Source of the DNA: Bacteroidota bacterium
Lineage (GTDB): Bacteria; Bacteroidota; Bacteroidia; UBA7662; JAIXUI01
Assembly: GCA_027484125.1 (NCBI GenBank)
Contig: JAIXUI010000119.1
Span: 1 to 33,973, forward strand
DNA: 33,973 nucleotides
Direction: 5' to 3'
Part shown: piece by piece, positions 31,469-33,973 of the stretch
Position numbering within the stretch: the stretch's first letter is position 1
How the letters are laid out: each line of letters starts with the position of its first letter
Notes under the pieces: model-generated
Seen by the model: only the letters and a program-made list of their open reading frames with translations
Told to the model about the DNA's origin: nothing
Database searches by the model: none
Program-made: the position numbers and the translations under genes

Positions 31469-32080
31469 ATGAGGAATCTCTGCTTTTTTTATTCTTTCTC
31501 CAAACTGCTTTTTACAGTGGTTTTTATGAAATGCCTGATTCTCAGTGCATCTGCACAGGACGGCGGGGGGCAATTGTTGCCTGCGCGAATCGAGAATGGA
31601 GATACTATCCCCATTGTTTACTTGGCTCCAATTTGGGTGATAGAAAAAGGTGACTGGAAACAAGTGCAACAAAAACGACAGTACACCAGGCTTTTTTATC
31701 ATGTTTTAAAGGTTTACCCTATCGCCAAAGAGGCCAATAAAAGGCTGGCGTTTGTGGAAGGTGAGTTGAAGAAAATCCAAGATCCGGAGGTGAAGGATTA
31801 TTACACCAAGATGTATGAACAGCATCTTAAAAAAGAGTTTACACCTGTATTAAAAAAGTTAACCTACACCCAAGGGAAAATCCTAATCAAACTAATCGAC
31901 CGTGAAACAAATGAGACTTCTTATCAGTTAGTTAAGCGGTTTAGAGGTAGTTTTCAGGCATTTTTGTGGCAAAGTTTTGCTTCATTGTTTGGCGCAGACC
32001 TCAAATCTGAGTACGACCCTGAACGGGATGATGCCCAGATTGAAGAAATTATCAAAATCATAGAATCGGGAAAGTACTAA
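31469..32080 (+). CDS. DUF4294-family secreted protein
   Basis: 203 residues. N-terminal signal peptide (MRNLCFFYSFSKLLF... ending near SASAQ), then a short linker with NGDTIPIVYLAPIWV, and a helical part with TRLFYHVLKVYPIAKEANKRL and KKEFTPVLKKLTYTQGKILIKLIDRETN. This is the DUF4294 pattern of Bacteroidota, function unknown, expected in the periplasm. The ATG at 31469 gives a proper signal peptide. A GTG at 31427 would start before the -7 box, and an ATG at 31526 would leave too short a signal. The next gene, bshB1, begins immediately after the stop codon, so they are co-transcribed. Confidence 0.85.
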   Translation: MRNLCFFYSFSKLLFTVVFMKCLILSASAQDGGGQLLPARIENGDTIPIVYLAPIWVIEKGDWKQVQQKRQYTRLFYHVLKVYPIAKEANKRLAFVEGELKKIQDPEVKDYYTKMYEQHLKKEFTPVLKKLTYTQGKILIKLIDRETNETSYQLVKRFRGSFQAFLWQSFASLFGADLKSEYDPERDDAQIEEIIKIIESGKY

Positions 32081-32797
32081 ATGAAAGTTCAGATTTTAGC
32101 CTTTGGCGCACACCCTGACGATGTTGAATTGTCATGTTCGGGAACACTTTTGAAACACCGTGCTATGGGATATACCATTGGTATTGTGGATCTTACAGAA
32201 GGTGAATTAGGCACAAGAGGAACACCTGAGCTCCGAAAAGCGGAAGCTGAACGTGCAAGTAAAATATTGGGTCTTAGCGCTCGCTGGAACCTTGGACTAC
32301 CCGATGGTTTTTTTCAAAACGATAGAGAAAGCCAATTAAAACTGATAGAAGCTATTCGTTTTTTTCAACCAGATGTTGTGCTCGCCAATGCGCCTAGCGA
32401 CCGTCATCCTGACCATGGAAGAGCCGCGCAACTGGTGAAAGACGCTTGCTTTTATTCCGGACTTAGCAAAATTGTAACCCATCATCAAGGTGAATTGCAA
32501 ACCCCTTGGAGACCCTTACACGTTTTCCATTACATCCAAGACCGACATCTGACACCTGATTTTATAGTAGATGTTACGGAATTTCATGATCAAAAATTAG
32601 CATCCATTAAGGCATTTTCAAGTCAGTTTTACGATCCTGAAAGTGAAGAACCTGAAACCCCTATTTCTTCAAAGGATTTTCTTTTACATAAGATTTCAAG
32701 AGATCGAGACTTCGGACGTATCATTCAAGTGCCAGTCGGCGAAGGTTTTATCTTCACTAGACAGCCCGGTATTAAAAATTTCTATGATTTATGTTAG
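32081..32797 (+). CDS. bshB1: Bacillithiol biosynthesis deacetylase BshB1
   Basis: 238 residues, PIG-L/LmbE zinc-deacetylase family. It removes acetate from GlcNAc-malate to give GlcN-malate, the second step in making bacillithiol, a low-molecular-weight thiol. Zinc-site motifs are AHPDD (10-14) and the later HPDH (109-112). DLTEGELGTRGTPE and NLGLPDGFF are BshB1-specific. Length is typical. The start ATG abuts the DUF4294 stop codon with no gap. The other pathway enzymes (BshA, BshC) are not in this window. Confidence 0.95.
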   Translation: MKVQILAFGAHPDDVELSCSGTLLKHRAMGYTIGIVDLTEGELGTRGTPELRKAEAERASKILGLSARWNLGLPDGFFQNDRESQLKLIEAIRFFQPDVVLANAPSDRHPDHGRAAQLVKDACFYSGLSKIVTHHQGELQTPWRPLHVFHYIQDRHLTPDFIVDVTEFHDQKLASIKAFSSQFYDPESEEPETPISSKDFLLHKISRDRDFGRIIQVPVGEGFIFTRQPGIKNFYDLC

Positions 32798-32836
32798 AAA
32801 TTCATAAATGGCATTCCAACGGGTATTGCTAAACTC

Positions 32837-32844
32837 TATATTTG
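32837..32844 (+). promoter_or_regulatory. Candidate -7 box for the DUF3127 gene
   Basis: TATATTTG, a perfect TAnnTTTG match, 12 nt before the ATG at 32857. A weak TTCC lies 19 nt upstream at the -33 position. Confidence 0.45.
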
Positions 32845-32856
32845 AACACAATTAAT

Positions 32857-33132
32857 ATGGACTTTACAGTAAGAATAAAGGAAATACTGTCGCCTGTATC
32901 TGGTGAAAATGAGAAGGGAAGTTGGCACAAGCAAATTGTATTGGTAGAGACCCTTGAAAGAATCCCAAGGATTGTTGCAGTTTCCTTTTGGGGAGATCGT
33001 ATGGAGACAATCAAGTCGTTTCAAATCGGAGATTTAGTCAAAATATTCATCAATCTTGAAAGCAGACTTTATAATGAGCGCTGGTACACAGAAGTGAAAG
33101 CGTGGAAAATTGAACGGGTTGGCGCCAGCTAA
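32857..33132 (+). CDS. DUF3127 small OB-fold-like protein
   Basis: 91 residues, cytoplasmic. The pattern KEILSPVSGENEKGSWHKQIVLVET, then AVSFWGDRMETIKSFQIGDLVKIFINLESR and EVKAWKIERV, is that of DUF3127, a Bacteroidota family with an oligonucleotide-binding-type beta barrel. A nucleic-acid-binding role is plausible but unproven. ATG at 32857 is chosen; a TTG five codons earlier overlaps the -7 box. Its TAA stop overlaps the TAG of the facing metallophosphoesterase gene (33129-33132). Confidence 0.85.
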   Translation: MDFTVRIKEILSPVSGENEKGSWHKQIVLVETLERIPRIVAVSFWGDRMETIKSFQIGDLVKIFINLESRLYNERWYTEVKAWKIERVGAS

Positions 33133-33973
33133 ACCTTGCTTTTAAATTCCAATACCGTTATCTCCGGTAGAATTCCAACCCTGCCAGGATATCCTATGAA
33201 TCCAAATCCCCTATTTACATAGAGATATTGCTTGTCCTCTTGGTACAAGCCTGCCCATTGCTTATATACCCATTTTACAGGACTCCATTTGATCCATCCC
33301 GGAATTTCTACCCCAAACTGCATTCCGTGGGTGTGTCCTGAAAGGGTAAGTTGTATATTCTTGTATTTTTTCCTGATTTCTCCATCCCAATGAGAAGGAT
33401 CATGAGAAAGTAAGATATTAAAGTCATTAGAAACGCCTTTCATCGCCTGATCTAATTGGCCATAACGAGCAAAACCTCTTTTCCCCCAATTTTCCACCCC
33501 AATAAGATTGAATTTCGCCTCCTTGTAGGATATAGATTCATGTTCGTTTAATAAAAGACGCCACCCCATTTTTCGATGTGCTTCGTACATTAAGTCCATA
33601 TTAGCCTGCTTATCTTCTACAGTATCCCAACGGTGATAGTCGCCGTAGTCGTGGTTTCCTAAAATGGAATAAACCCCCAATGGCGCTTTTAATCGACTAA
33701 AGCTGCTGATCCAAGGCAGAACTTCTTTCGATTGATTGTTGACCAAATCGCCGGTAAATACAATTAAATCAGGCTTTTCTGCTAACACTAAATCGATTCC
33801 ACGATTGACAGCCTCTTTGTTTTGAAAACTGCCTGTATGTATGTCTGAAAGTTGAATAATTTTCAGTCCTTCTAATGCTTGGGGTATAGCCTCATGCTGA
33901 ATCAGTACCCTTCTGATGGTGTAGCGATAGGCTCCCCAAATGATACCTCCAACCAGGCTCAATGCAGGGATTG
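33129..33973 (-). CDS. Metallophosphoesterase, membrane-anchored (5' end outside window)
   Basis: At least 277 residues are visible and the reading frame stays open to the right edge, so the N-terminus is missing. A hydrophobic stretch (ALSLVGGIIWGAYRY) at the visible start suggests a membrane anchor. The calcineurin-like phosphoesterase motifs are complete: LSDIHTG, FTGDLVNN, LGNHDYGDY, LLSHDPSHWD and LSGHTHGMQFG, which bind two metal ions. The family (YkuE/YpbG-like) includes UDP-diacylglucosamine and other phosphodiester hydrolases; the substrate is unknown. Likely outside the cytoplasm, based on the anchor. It ends overlapping the DUF3127 stop. Confidence 0.92.
   Translation of the reverse strand, partial: IPALSLVGGIIWGAYRYTIRRVLIQHEAIPQALEGLKIIQLSDIHTGSFQNKEAVNRGIDLVLAEKPDLIVFTGDLVNNQSKEVLPWISSFSRLKAPLGVYSILGNHDYGDYHRWDTVEDKQANMDLMYEAHRKMGWRLLLNEHESISYKEAKFNLIGVENWGKRGFARYGQLDQAMKGVSNDFNILLSHDPSHWDGEIRKKYKNIQLTLSGHTHGMQFGVEIPGWIKWSPVKWVYKQWAGLYQEDKQYLYVNRGFGFIGYPGRVGILPEITVLEFKSKV

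Overview
The window looks like ordinary chromosomal DNA from a member of the Bacteroidota. The evidence is the gene content: a bacillithiol deacetylase (BshB1), small Bacteroidota-type families (DUF4294, DUF5522, DUF3127), an OstA-like LPS-transport protein of the Bacteroidota type, a SiaB/SiaC pair and a DISM-SpoIIE phosphatase. Gene starts mostly lack a Shine-Dalgarno sequence, and many have a TAnnTTTG-like -7 promoter box just upstream. I see no intact transposase, phage gene or CRISPR array. I cannot place the organism below phylum or class.

Layout. Positions 1-240 hold REP-like tandem repeats, followed by a hairpin-rich stretch to about 395. A leftward block follows: tRNA-Ala(GGC) with its own terminator, then grpE-dnaJ-yhhQ. 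Citrate synthase (gltA) is leftward with a strong terminator. A pterin-carbinolamine dehydratase and a small membrane-anchored protein run rightward towards a leftward OstA/LptA-like gene. From 7095 a rightward overlapping block encodes a GT4 glycosyltransferase, a Wzx-like flippase and an AsnB-type amidotransferase, then siaB-siaC. Facing these are a large ABCG-like exporter, a lipoprotein and a DISM-7TM-SpoIIE phosphatase. Housekeeping genes follow: trmN6 and pdxH, divergent from yqgE; sixA-ppk1-ppx (polyphosphate); and a rightward run of secreted nuclease/phosphatase, methyltransferase, PAP2 phosphatase and ZIP transporter. Next come leftward purB-DUF5522-hypothetical-CRY-DASH, rightward DUF4294-bshB1 and DUF3127, and a metallophosphoesterase cut by the right edge.

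How the genes may work together. The most system-like region is 7095-18664. A short surface-polysaccharide cassette is followed by a SiaB kinase and SiaC phosphoprotein (with the predicted phospho-threonine at residue 68). A membrane SpoIIE phosphatase that could act as the SiaA counterpart lies about 4 kb away, separated by an exporter and a lipoprotein. There is no diguanylate cyclase (SiaD), so the output of this switch is unknown and may be cell-surface export. This is inferred from family knowledge and gene order.

Regulation. Several genes have a -7 box only 4-13 nt before the start codon, suggesting very short leaders or leaderless mRNAs. Two divergent gene pairs (7059/7095 and 31424/31469) have nearly touching promoters. 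The CRY-DASH gene starts at GTG inside a 20-codon out-of-frame ORF that carries the best Shine-Dalgarno sequence I saw.
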